A stretch of DNA of 64,000 nucleotides from Bacteroidota bacterium (lineage in GTDB: Bacteria > Bacteroidota > Bacteroidia > B-17B0 > Aurantibacillaceae): positions 1 to 64,000 of the forward strand of contig JADJSH010000039.1 in assembly GCA_016711805.1 (NCBI GenBank), read 5' to 3'. The notes below the pieces were generated by a model. It did not search any database. It was given only the letters and a program-made list of their open reading frames with translations, and was not told where the DNA came from. Positions 9,794-19,500 of the stretch are shown in pieces. Position 1 is the first letter of the stretch; each line of letters starts with the position of its first letter. The translations under genes and the position numbers were made by a program.

Positions 9794-10489
9794 ATGGCAG
9801 AAGCAAAATACCTCCCAAGCACCGACGCGGGTAAAGCTATTTGGTTAAATAACTTTACCATTAAGTTAAATACCTATGCAACTCTTTTAGGAGTAAGCAC
9901 TAATGAATTGAGTAACCTGCAAAAAGATAATGCGGCTTATCAGTATGTGGTAAATGTACTGGAACAATACCGTCAAAGCATTCTAAATTTAACGGGTTAT
10001 AAAAACATGATGAAGCATGCAGTTGGGCAACAACATTTGGGTACTATTCCTTTAATTGCCCCCGCCCCTGCACCACCGCCTGCTGTACCCGAAGGTATTT
10101 TTGACCGTGTTACCAAACTGGCAAGCCGTATTAAAGTAACGCCAAGTTATAATTTCAATATCGGGCACGACTTGGGGATTATTTCTGCGCAAGAAAATGT
10201 AAAAGCGTTTGAACTGCAACCTGAATTAACTATTAAACTCAATGTGGGTAAACCACAACTTAAATGGACCAGAGGCTATGCCGACTCTATTGAGCTGTAC
10301 GTAAACAGAAACGATGGGCAAGGCTTTGTTGCCATTGGTCGCTTTAGCCGCAACACCTATATTGACCCTACTCTTTTACCTGCAGATAAGAATTTTGACG
10401 AATGGTATTACAAAGCTATTTATGTGATTGCCGATAAACCTGTTGGGTTATATAGTACCTTGGTGAGTGTAGTTGTAAAGAGGTTGTGA
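9794..10489 (+). CDS. Unknown two-domain cytoplasmic protein downstream of the 22-bp array
   Basis: The 231-residue product opens MAEAKYLPSTDAGKAIWLNN and has no signal peptide. Residues 1-80 look helical (FTIKLNTYATLLGVSTNELS, VVNVLEQYRQSILNLTGYKN). A proline-alanine linker, APAPAPPPAVPE, at about 90-101 leads to a C-terminal beta-rich half. That half includes LKWTRGYADSIELYVNRNDG and FDEWYYKAIYVIADKPVGLY, resembling a fibronectin type III-like sandwich. The GC content is visibly higher than that of its neighbours. I cannot name the function. Its position directly after the 22-bp array, on the same strand with about 100 bases between, makes a link between array and protein worth testing. Confidence 0.75.
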   Translation: MAEAKYLPSTDAGKAIWLNNFTIKLNTYATLLGVSTNELSNLQKDNAAYQYVVNVLEQYRQSILNLTGYKNMMKHAVGQQHLGTIPLIAPAPAPPPAVPEGIFDRVTKLASRIKVTPSYNFNIGHDLGIISAQENVKAFELQPELTIKLNVGKPQLKWTRGYADSIELYVNRNDGQGFVAIGRFSRNTYIDPTLLPADKNFDEWYYKAIYVIADKPVGLYSTLVSVVVKRL

Positions 10490-10500
10490 AAACAGTTAGC

Positions 10501-11586
10501 TTATAATTTAAATACAGACATTGTATGAAATGCATCTGCCTCTTTGTTTTTTTCGCCCGGAAAAGTATCAAAATTAACAACAATCAATTTCCCTTTATAA
10601 ATAATAGTTTCGCAAGGATTATCAAGTAAACCGTCAGAACCATTGGCATCCCCATTTTCCCAGATAGGTGTAATAGTATTTGTAGTTAAATCCAATTGCA
10701 AAACACTGTTATTTTCATAGTTAGCGATGAATATAGAGTTTCTTGTTTTATCATAGAAAAAACCGTCGCAGCATTTTAATTGATCCGAATCAAACACTAT
10801 TTTTTTTGACAGCACAGCACCCTCTTTATCAAATTCAATTTTAGTAATCACTCCATCTCCAAAATTACCGGCATATAAATTACCCAATTTATCAAAAGCG
10901 ATTCCATCAATACCAATCGTATTTTTAGAAGCACTCTCTTTTAAAGTAAATTCGCTAATCAAGTGTTTTGATACAAGCTCTCTTGTTAAACTAATAGGTC
11001 CTTTATTTAACTCTTCCAGCGTAAAACTAAAAATGTTACTTAGCCTTTGAGTCTCTCCTAAAGCATCCGTAATATATACTCTGTTTTTATACCATCTCAC
11101 CACTTCACCAAAATTAAAGCCAGATACTAACACTTCTGCCTTTTTGGGTTTACCATTCTCAACCACTATTCTAATTAATCGCGACTCACTAGCTTTTTCT
11201 GCAAAAATTTGATTATCCATTAAATACAAATTTCCATCCGGTCCAAATTCCATTCCCATAGGATGTACGCGCTTGGTAACAGGATGCAAGGGAAGATCAT
11301 TAAACCAGATAACCGGTTTATCATTTTCATCAAAGGTTAATATTTTAGCTCCGTTTTTTTCGAAAGACGTTGGATTTGTAATAGCTAGGTATAAATGACC
11401 TTTACTATCTAGTGCCATACCATCGGGGGTTGTACAGGTTTCTCCCAAATCAGCAAACAACGTAGGTTTAATGTTCTTAGATTGACTATTGTAAACAATT
11501 TCTTGTTTTGAATTTTGAGAGAATAATAAAGAAGCTTTAACTACTAAAGCCACTACAAATAGGTTTACAACATTTACTTTCATCAT
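10501..11586 (-). CDS. SMP-30/gluconolactonase-like six-bladed propeller, exported
   Basis: A signal peptide (MMKVNVVNLFVVALVVKASLLFSQ) is followed by propeller motifs: TTPDGMALDSKGHLYLAITNP, HPMGMEFGPDGNLYLMDNQ, IGIDGIAFDKLGNLYAGNFGDG and FYDKTRNSIFIANYENN. These match the SMP-30/LRE family, which includes calcium-dependent lactonases and related hydrolases. The 361-residue length is typical of the exported forms. The substrate is unknown. It converges with the preceding gene across only 11 bases, with no obvious terminator between them. Confidence 0.75.
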   Translation of the reverse strand: MMKVNVVNLFVVALVVKASLLFSQNSKQEIVYNSQSKNIKPTLFADLGETCTTPDGMALDSKGHLYLAITNPTSFEKNGAKILTFDENDKPVIWFNDLPLHPVTKRVHPMGMEFGPDGNLYLMDNQIFAEKASESRLIRIVVENGKPKKAEVLVSGFNFGEVVRWYKNRVYITDALGETQRLSNIFSFTLEELNKGPISLTRELVSKHLISEFTLKESASKNTIGIDGIAFDKLGNLYAGNFGDGVITKIEFDKEGAVLSKKIVFDSDQLKCCDGFFYDKTRNSIFIANYENNSVLQLDLTTNTITPIWENGDANGSDGLLDNPCETIIYKGKLIVVNFDTFPGEKNKEADAFHTMSVFKL

Positions 11587-11714
11587 TTATTTTTTTAAAC
11601 GAAAATAGGAATTACAAGATCATAAACGATGAGTACCAATTTGATTTAGGGTATTTTAACGAATGAAGTTGTTGCCTTGCGTCATAGAGAAAATAAGTCC
11701 GCTCGCAATGACGA

Positions 11715-11744
11715 TGCCGCAGCATTACAAATGCAGCGGAGCGG
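11715..11744. repeat. 30-bp dispersed repeat, copy 1
   Basis: A 30-base element centred on GCATTACAAATGC agrees at 27 of 30 positions with 15873-15902. The core is a small hairpin (GCATT/AATGC). A CGCTCGCAATGACG fragment just before it also resembles common dispersed bacterial repeats. Confidence 0.65.
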
Positions 11745-11784
11745 CGAAGAAAGTATTAGAATGTAGCATAGCTAGAATAAATTA

Positions 11785-12807
11785 CTAATTACCACATATA
11801 GTGATACGTTTACTAATAGCAGCACCACTACCTAACTTTTCTGCCTTTATATATATTTCGCAAGCTTCATCTCTTTTGTTTTGATTGACCAAAAGCTCAG
11901 CATAAGCCATTAGTATCTCCACGTTTTTCGGGTCGTGTTTTTCGGCTAATTTATATAAAGTTAGAGCTTCCGCTGCACTACCCATTTTAATTTTAAAATT
12001 AGCGAAGGAACTATATCCAGGTATATAAGTAGAATCATACTTAATCGCTAAGCGATAATCTTCTTCCGCACCTTTCATATCATTCATCTTATATTTAAAA
12101 TTAGCCAACACAACCCTCATACCAGCGTGCTCCGGATTCAATTTTAAAGCCATAGTATAACATTCCAATGCTTTTTCATTATTCCCTAATACTTTATAAT
12201 AGCCAGCTCTCTCATAATGAGCGATGCCATACTTTGGTTGAAAAGATATCAAAATATCCAGTGTTTTAATAGCCTCATCGTGCTTACCTAATCCCGACAA
12301 TGAAATGGCCTTATTAATATAAGCCGTGTCATACTTTGGAGCTAGCGCTATGCATTTATCATATAATTCAATTGCGGCAGCATGAAACCCCTGTTGTGTG
12401 TAATTGTAACCGAGATCATTGTAAATAAAAATATCTGTTGGGTCTAGTTCTTTTGCTTTTTCATACTCTAATTCCGCTTTTTTATATAATCCATAAACCG
12501 AAAAAATTTGGCCACGACCAACATACGCTTTCTCGTATTTAGGATTTATTTTAATGGCATTCGTAAAATCGGCATAAGCGGTATCAAACGATTTCAACTT
12601 TTGATAGGCAAGCCCTCTAAAAAATAAGCTTCAGCCGATTCGTTTGGGAATAACTTTATCACCTTGTCATAAAATTGCAATGGCCTCTCTTGGTTTATTG
12701 GCACTCATAAAATCTGCTGCTTTTTTGGTGGACAGTTCAACGTCTGTTTGACCAACGCCAAATGATGTAAGCAAACAAAAAACAAACAAATAAAAATAGG
12801 TTTTCAT
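11785..12807 (-). pseudogene. Exported TPR protein, interrupted by two single-base indels
   Basis: The start MKTYFYLFVFCLLTSFGVGQ at 12807 is a signal peptide. It is followed by KPREAIAI, the first half of a TPR helix, then a stop. Correcting two homopolymers (A4 at 12671-12674 reduced by one, A6 at 12619-12624 raised by one) restores YDKVIKLFPNESAEAYFFRG and LAYQKLKSFDTAYADF without a break. The remainder contains about seven more 34-residue TPR units (AYVGRGQIFSVYGLYKKAEL, DLGYNYTQQGFHAAAIELY and similar). TPR proteins of this kind scaffold protein complexes in the periplasm. The largest uninterrupted piece is 11785-12597. Both breaks are likely sequencing errors, since the repaired sequence is ideal TPR. 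Confidence 0.75.
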
Positions 12808-12918
12808 AAAATTTAGATGATACAATGTACTAATTATTTTTTTTTTCAAAAACTATTCATCATACCTCTCAAAAGTATTTAAGAAAATAAATCCAACTGG
12901 AAGTAATTTAAAAATACC

Positions 12919-13354
12919 TTACCACTCCCTATTTTCAATCAAGGTTTCAATGTTTTCGTTAAAGCCATAAGTTTTAGCAATATATTCCATATCAACCGCA
13001 ATGGCTTCGCGTGCCACCGTTTCTAGTTCACTACCCTGACTCATAAACTGAGCATCTAATTGATTAAAAACCTCGGTTGCCTCCTGAGTTAATACTAAAA
13101 ACGCTTGGCTTGTTTTTGGTTGTTGTGTTTCTATCTTTAAAACATAAATTAATTAAAATGTCTTTGCCTTCATCCACCAATGGTTTAGGAAAAAAGGGAT
13201 CATGATACATAGGCTCCAAAAAATGATACTTTTTAATGCTATCATTTTTTATATCGTTGATATTTGTACTAATTTCTCTATCCTGTTTACTTGAAACCTG
13301 ACAGGAGTAAAAACTAAATAGTAAGCTAAATAGGAGAAGGAGTTTTAAAATCAT
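12919..13354 (-). CDS. DUF5713-family lipoprotein, frameshifted in the middle
   Basis: The N-terminus MILKLLLLFSLLFSFYSCQ is a lipoprotein signal with a lipobox ending at Cys18. YHFLEPMYHDPFFPKPLVDE and GKDILINLCFK follow, the start of the DUF5713 domain. The uninterrupted frame dies at 13064. Removing one base in the A or T run at 13136-13142 continues it as KIETQQPKTSQAFLVLTQEA, then TEVFNQLDAQFMSQGSELET, ending YGFNENIETLIENREW with the stop at 12919-12921. That ending is characteristic of DUF5713, usually a cytoplasmic protein of about 110 residues, so a lipidated version is unusual. Its function is unknown. Confidence 0.75.
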
Positions 13355-13471
13355 GTTTTTTATATTTTTGTAAAGCTTATCCCTTCATAACAATTGAAAG
13401 CGGCAGAATAAACTCTTCATAAATTTAATCTTTAGAAATGCAACTGTTTAACTAATGGTTTCGCTCCGTTT

Positions 13472-15154
13472 CTAATCATGGGCAATAATCAGTTTTTGAT
13501 ATGTAGACTGCGTAGAATTTTTAGTAGAGATAAAGTAAATTCCATTCGCCAAATTTCTAACATCTAAATGATTTATATCGTTTGAAATTTCTTTCCTAAA
13601 AACAACCTGACCATTTACATCATAAATTTCTATTGTTTGCTTTCCAAAACCGCTCAATTCTAAATTGCCTTTAGTTGGGTTTGGAAAAATTTTTATGATA
13701 TCATTATTCTCATTTAATTTAAGATCAACGGTTGTAACAGGTATCGAATATTTTGCTGTGAAAATATTACCCTGCTGGGAAACGGATGAAAGAGTCGTAG
13801 TTCCTACAGAAAATGCATTCCCTTTAAAATCGCTTACCACAAAAAGATTACCGAATTTATCTGTAGTAACTGCTGTTTGATTATTACCACCAAAAGAAAG
13901 TTTCGACGCATATAATGGATTTCCAGTGGAATCATAGGTAGCTATAAACATTGGTTCATTTCCTGGCCCAGAAGGATAAGTTAATGTAGTTGAACCAAAG
14001 CTGATAGAACCTCCTCTGTATGCTCCAACAACCGTCACATTTCCATAAATATCCACGCAAGCATTATACCCGTTGTCATCACTCGCACTTGATCCCGCTC
14101 GATGCCCCCAAAGTGGGTTTCCGTTGCCATCAAATTTAAAAATAAAAAAATCCCAAAAGCCGGAAGTAGAAGAATTTGTGAGTGTAATAGCACCAAAACT
14201 CATGGTTGGACTTTGTAATGCACCGGTTACGTAAATTGCACCAGTTTTGTCGCTAGTTACACCATAGCCAACATGAGCGTGTGTTGTTACAATTGGTGAA
14301 ATTGGCCGTTTGGCCCAAATAATATTACCATTTGCATCGTATTTAACGATAAATAGTTGATTATAGCCTGGATTATTGCTTATCAAAGTTTCCGTATCAA
14401 AAACAGCACTGTCACCTTGAAATCTTCCTGTAACAATTAAATCCCCATGAATATCACATTCAATTGAAATCCCCTCTTCCATGCTTGGTCCGCTACCACT
14501 TTTTGACCATACTGTATTTCCATTAACATCATACTTCACTAAATAAAAATCAAAAAGAGCAGAACTGGTTAAGTTGCCAGTACCAAAATTAACGGTACCA
14601 GAATAATATCCTGTAATGTAGGAATTACCTGCTGCATCAATGGCAATTGACTCACTGCGGTCGTTTCCGAATCCAATTGGTTTTTTCACCCATAATACAT
14701 TTCCGTTGGAATCGTATTTTGCGATAAACGATTTTGTGCTAGCTGTATTAGCAAAAGTAAATGTGCCAATAGACATGACGGCACTTTCAAAAAATCCAGT
14801 AATATATATGTTTCCGTTTCTATCCGTTTTTATATTGTAAATTTCATCATTTCCTTGAGCTCCTCCCCCACTTCGAGCCCAAATTACATTTCCATTGCCA
14901 TCGTATTTAACGAGAAAAAAATCATAAAATGTACTATCCGAATTGTTTAATGTTATACTACCAAATGTAATTGTTTTAGTATTAAAAAAGCCTGCAGCAT
15001 ATACATTACCCACACTATCTGTTGTTGCAGCATAACCTGATTGAGCCTTGCTTCCCCCACCTGTTCCTGAAGATGATTTAGCCCAAATCCAACTTTGTGC
15101 ATTCAAAAAATTAAAAGAAACTACTAGCACAAATATTAATAAACTTTTTTTCAT
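13472..15154 (-). CDS. SBBP-repeat (beta-propeller) T9SS substrate
   Basis: After the signal peptide (MKKSLLIFVLVVSFNFLNAQ) come about eight repeats of the form DSVGNVYAAGFFNTKTITFG with FLVKYDGNGNVIWARSGGG. This is the SBBP pattern of secreted seven- or eight-bladed propellers. The last 75 residues are a T9SS type A domain (KIFPNPTKGNLELSG, IYDVNGQVVF, LANGIYFIST). It is probably a surface or released protein; no catalytic motif is seen. The 560-residue length is ordinary, and it is monocistronic. Confidence 0.9.
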   Translation of the reverse strand: MKKSLLIFVLVVSFNFLNAQSWIWAKSSSGTGGGSKAQSGYAATTDSVGNVYAAGFFNTKTITFGSITLNNSDSTFYDFFLVKYDGNGNVIWARSGGGAQGNDEIYNIKTDRNGNIYITGFFESAVMSIGTFTFANTASTKSFIAKYDSNGNVLWVKKPIGFGNDRSESIAIDAAGNSYITGYYSGTVNFGTGNLTSSALFDFYLVKYDVNGNTVWSKSGSGPSMEEGISIECDIHGDLIVTGRFQGDSAVFDTETLISNNPGYNQLFIVKYDANGNIIWAKRPISPIVTTHAHVGYGVTSDKTGAIYVTGALQSPTMSFGAITLTNSSTSGFWDFFIFKFDGNGNPLWGHRAGSSASDDNGYNACVDIYGNVTVVGAYRGGSISFGSTTLTYPSGPGNEPMFIATYDSTGNPLYASKLSFGGNNQTAVTTDKFGNLFVVSDFKGNAFSVGTTTLSSVSQQGNIFTAKYSIPVTTVDLKLNENNDIIKIFPNPTKGNLELSGFGKQTIEIYDVNGQVVFRKEISNDINHLDVRNLANGIYFISTKNSTQSTYQKLIIAHD

Positions 15155-15242
15155 GATTATGCATTTAAATTTTACGCGTAACTATATTACAACTATTACT
15201 TTACTAAAAAAAATAATACAATAAGTTTATTGTATTATTTAA

Positions 15243-15860
15243 TTACAAATCGGGAACTAAACTTAACCTTCCTTTATTGAGGATAGTTAATTGCATTACT
15301 TGTCCGTGAGAAAACATTAGAGATATAGCTTCAATATTAGATAATGTATCTTTATTACATATAACAAATGACCTCATATGAGTCTCTAATCTTCTGCTTT
15401 TAGGTGGCTGCTTTGAGTGAATATAAGATTTTAGATACTTGTTGGCATAATCATCATATTTCTGATAAGCTTCGATGGTTATGTTTTCTTTAGCTAAGTT
15501 AATCCGGAAGCCAGTATTATCGTATAAATAAATACTGGACAAGGAATAGGAGTTACTGTCTATTTTATCTAACGTTAAAGGCATATGATTGATCATAGAA
15601 AAACTGAGTCTATATATAGAGCTGTCTGTACACGCGCCAAAAACCTTCATCAAATTACTATAAGAATCGGTTAATTGAATTGGTCGATCCTCATAATAAA
15701 CTTGCAAATCCGAGAGATAAATGGAATCGTAGTTATTCTTATACTTTTCTTTTAAATCATACAACTCATGCTTATCCTTTTGTCGTTTCTCGGCATAATG
15801 AATCCCAGCCCAAAAACAACCTGCAATTAATAAGACAGTAAGTACAATCTTGATTTTCAT
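15243..15860 (-). CDS. Unknown membrane-anchored protein
   Basis: The 205-residue product begins MKIKIVLTVLLIAGCFWAGI, a single hydrophobic segment that may be an uncleaved anchor or a lipoprotein signal (Cys15). A basic stretch, HYAEKRQKDKHELYDLKEKY, follows. The remaining domain mixes helix and strand, with no motif I recognise. It is not similar to the flanking propeller or membrane proteins. Confidence 0.6.
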   Translation of the reverse strand: MKIKIVLTVLLIAGCFWAGIHYAEKRQKDKHELYDLKEKYKNNYDSIYLSDLQVYYEDRPIQLTDSYSNLMKVFGACTDSSIYRLSFSMINHMPLTLDKIDSNSYSLSSIYLYDNTGFRINLAKENITIEAYQKYDDYANKYLKSYIHSKQPPKSRRLETHMRSFVICNKDTLSNIEAISLMFSHGQVMQLTILNKGRLSLVPDL

Positions 15861-15872
15861 ATTTTAATTTAG

Positions 15873-15902
15873 TGCCGAAGCATTACAAATGCAGTAGAGC
15901 GG
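15873..15902. repeat. 30-bp dispersed repeat, copy 2
   Basis: It agrees at 27 of 30 positions with 11715-11744 and shares the GCATTACAAATGC hairpin core. Both copies sit just beside coding regions. Confidence 0.65.
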
Positions 15903-15931
15903 AGCTGTTATATTTGTTTGTATTATAATTA

Positions 15932-18203
15932 TCATTCATCTTCTATCTTTTTTGTCTCAACAATAGCCTTTATATCACTAAGTTCATTCAATATTCCATT
16001 CTGCTCATAAGTGGAATAGGTAATTAATTGTATAACATTCATCATCCTTTTCCATTTAACCTCCAACGCGAACATCAAATTAAGAATAACTGATTTTCCA
16101 ATGTCACCTTCGTCAATTTTGAGATCTTGCTTCACTGAATCTGCTGCGGTATTTAGATTTAATACAGATGAATATATTTTGTGACGTTTACCTCTATTTT
16201 CCAACGAGTATTCTGCTACTACCTCCCCTGACAACTCCTTTGTAGAAATTTCTGGTAGATCTTCTTTCTTTAATACAAAAATGGCAGATTTTATTGCCCC
16301 ATAAGATTCAAATTCATAAATTGATACACCATTATATGATGATAATGATAGACCATTGACGGGATACTGTCTTTGAAGATTCTCAATATTAATACCGAAA
16401 CATATTAAAACATAATCGCTATTGATTTTTAATTGGTCAATAGCTTTAAAAATTTGCTCATACTTTATTATATAGGTTATTGATGTTTTATAAGAAAAAG
16501 TAGAGGCAATGCCTTCTTTAATTAGGATTGAACCGTTTCTACCAGCAAAAGATTCCCATTCATGATAGGAAGCTTCTGGATTCTTCACAAAAGCGTCTTT
16601 GCTATATAACATTTTAATGCCATTGATGTACCATTTATCAGCATTGGCATCTTCAATAGAATTATTAATTTCCGAATAACTATCTATAGCTTCTTCTAAT
16701 ATAGCAGTAGATGAATCATAGAATTGTTGAACTTTCTCAGAATCAGGCTCTGCATTAATTGCTTTGTTTTCATATGACTTTTTAAAATGTGTTGTAATTT
16801 GATCGACTAAATCTACAGGATATGGTATACCAGACAATTTACATCCTTCTGGCGTAATAAAATCTAAATTCAGTTTTTTTAAGATTAAATCATCAGCTAG
16901 CGTTTCAACAAGTTGTTGTTTAAAAAAATCCATTGTTTCTATTAACTGCCTCATTTCAGACTGTTCGAGTTTAATATCTGGAACTGCTAATGGACGCATC
17001 GTTGTTAAATAGGGTTTTATTTTATATTGCCTTAAAAATAAAATAGAGAGATATCTAATTACCCATTTTTGTTTCATGGAGTCTGAGTTCATGCCATCAA
17101 CTCCTGGGAAATGACATTCCGAAAAAACACCAAAAATTCGAGTATCCATATGGATCAATTACTTTAGCATAAAACATAAATATTTCATACATAGAATTAG
17201 GTAACAAATAATAATCGGGTGGAGAACTTGTTGTGTAAGTCATGCAACGTCTAATACAATCATACTTCTTATAATACATTAACAAACCGCCAAGTGCATA
17301 ATGAAATTTTAAAAATCTTGCTCTTTCAGTATTTCTTTTTTCAACCTGAGTCTTGTTAGTTATTAAGACTTCATTATTTTCAACTATATGTTCAGGTGAT
17401 ATTCTACCAAGGCCAAAACTAATATGCTGATGGGCAGTTTGCCAATGATTCAAAATCAAATCATCATTATCATATTGAATAGCTAATAACATATTTTGCC
17501 AAAGATAATAGTAAGTCCTTTCGGATATTTCACCGCTTTTCATTTCACCTAAAAGCCAAATACTGCCAGAGACCCTATGTTCGAGCGCATAATCTCGTCT
17601 ATGTTTATTTAAAGCCAATTCCTCCATTGATTTGTTTATTAATTCATAGTATGCAGCAGGATATTCAATCGGTTCATCAACAAACTTTTGTCGTTCTTTC
17701 TGAAATGCCATATAGAAAAATCTGGAAAGAGTAGTCCTATTAGTTGTATTTTGTCGCTTTATAGAATGAAGTAATATATCAACTAAAGCCTTAAAGTATT
17801 TTGTATCATCAACAGATTCATTGTGATCATTTATAAGTCTTAAAATTAGTTTAGAGGGCATATTATATATGCGCATTATTTTTACGTACCAGAAAAAGCA
17901 TATTACCATTACTATAACACTTACTACTATTAATATAGAAGCTGAATTGCCTATTATTTTATCAATAATTAGATAATCAGTATGAAACAGCGGGGGTATG
18001 TTTAATGATAAAACTACACATGCGATTAACGATACAAAAAGTGAAATGTTAAAGCACCTTTTTGCAGGCTCTGTATTAAATAATTCGACAATATGATCGG
18101 ATTCATATTTCTCATCTAGGCGTGAATATATTTGAAATAGTATTGGAAATGCAATACTCAAAATAGTTACAGTCGCTGTCCAATAAATTCCTATCTCTGT
18201 CAT
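15932..18203 (-). pseudogene. Unknown large membrane protein, split by one frameshift
   Basis: Two overlapping frames (18203-17097 and 17158-15932) are best read as one protein of about 750 residues. The first ends FWCFFGMSFPRS and the second contains FPGVDGMNSDSMKQKW. Dropping one T near 17109-17111, or from the run at 17122-17127, joins them as MSFPGVDGMNSDS. The N-terminus has three or four membrane helices (ATVTILSIAFPILFQIY, ISLFVSLIACVVLSLNI, SASILIVVSVIVMVICFFWY). The rest is a long cytoplasmic helical region. I do not recognise the family. It lies 36 bases downstream of a PIN-like gene on the same strand, so the two may form an operon. The pairing is reminiscent of toxin or defence cassettes, but nothing proves that. 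Confidence 0.55.
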
Positions 18204-18239
18204 AATGTAAATTTTAATATTGCGTTTTACAATTTATTT

Positions 18240-19197
18240 CTACTTTAACAATAAATCAAGATTGTTAACAAACTCATCTGGCTTCATTGCTTTTGTTTCA
18301 AATCCTAGTTTATGATAAGTCTCCGCAGCTTTATAATGACATTTGTCATCTATTGTTATAAAATAGTCACAATGAGCTGCATATGATACATGCAATGAAT
18401 CATCTATCATGTTTGAAAATTTTGCGTCAGATTTATAACCTTTGAAATCAATTTTAAAATATGTATCCGTCAATCTTTGAAATTTAGGATTTTCATATGT
18501 TTTTGTTTTGGGTGTATACCTCTCCCATAGATCATCAAAATTTAAGTAACTAGGAGGATTTACAACCTCTTTTCAAGTTTTGTCAATTTATTGGCTTCAC
18601 TTTTTACTTTTGCTTTGGTTTGATTAACGTACGTTCTTAAACTTTTATAAAGAGAATAGTCTTTATTCATATTTTGGTAAAAGTCAAACAAATCTTCACA
18701 CATAGCATATTGATTCATTTCCGTTTTTGTTCTTGGAAACATTACATTGAAAATGGAATTATTTTTATAGGCTTCTTTAAAATTAGAATCAACAGGTGTT
18801 AATTTTAATATTTCGAATTGTAGCTTCATCAGCCCAAAGTCATCAATAGCCAAATCTTTAAATGAACGAAAAGCACCCTCATTGTCTTTTATACAAGAGT
18901 TGAAAAACTCTTCCACTTCTCTATAGTGCCACGTTAATTCATTTTTACCCCAATACTGAACAATGCATAAATTGTTAGTCATTTTTTTAAGGTATCTAAA
19001 TGCGCTGGAATAAATTCTGGATTTTTGTAATACCCTCTCAACAAATCATTGATGTGCGCATTTGAATATGGACAAATTATTTGTTTGTCGATTATAAGTT
19101 GTTCGATTTTAGAAAATATCTTCTTATCGGAGTCCTCCAGTTCTTGGATTTTTTCAATTTTATCGAAAACATTCCAATCAAGATATACATGTTTCAT
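18240..19197 (-). pseudogene. PIN-like domain protein, split by two homopolymer indels
   Basis: Three consecutive frames (19197-18979, 18982-18560, 18473-18240) reconnect if one A is added to the A7 run (T's at 18982-18988) and one to the A4 run (T's at 18570-18573). The first repair gives LDTLKKMTNNLCIVQYWGK and the second LEKEVVNPPSYLNFDDLWER. The product of about 320 residues begins MKHVYLDWNVFDKIEK, with the acidic residue after the first strand seen in PIN-like folds, and ends with DDSLHVSYAAHCDYFITIDD. Those two ends look like the start and finish of a PIN-type nuclease with a long insertion. PIN domains are metal-dependent RNases, often toxins. Catalytic activity is inferred from two motifs only. 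Confidence 0.6.
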
Positions 19198-19418
19198 ACA
19201 ATGAAAGTAAATAATATTTTAAACTGTCTATGCTATGAAATATAGCAAAAGCCAAATAGTTAATAAATATTTAACATACATATAAACAAATTCTCTTGTT
19301 ATCCTTTACAGAAGTATTTAATCCTATATTTTCTCTCAAACTATCGTTAATTCTACATCAGTATTCCTAGCTTAATTGTTGAATTAGGGCCAAATATTCC
19401 ATAAACATCTTTAAAACA

Positions 19419-19450
19419 AAAATCCCCCTGTTAAACAACAGGGGGATTTT
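19419..19450 (-). terminator. Intrinsic terminator downstream of acnA
   Basis: A 14-bp perfect stem (AAAATCCCCCTGTT and its complement) with a four-base loop ends in T's on the minus strand, 51 bases after the aconitase stop. Apart from this hairpin and the repeat at 19465-19490, nothing else is seen in the gene-free stretch 19198-19500. Confidence 0.85.
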
Positions 19451-19464
19451 ATATTTATATAGAA

Positions 19465-19490
19465 CGCCCTTCGACTCCGCTCAGGGTGAC
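19465..19490. repeat. Dispersed GCCCTTCGACTCCGCTCAGG-type repeat
   Basis: The segment is the reverse complement of the CCTGAGC...GTCGAAGGGC repeat at 24020-24058 and is a common Bacteroidota intergenic repeat. It lies between the aconitase stop and its terminator, so it would be in the 3' untranslated RNA. Confidence 0.65.
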
Positions 19491-19500
19491 AATCTTCGAA

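Noticed and set aside
18560..18982. 140-residue unnamed ORF as a separate gene
   Set aside because: It joins the frames before and after when one A is added at each of two A runs, producing a continuous PIN-like protein.
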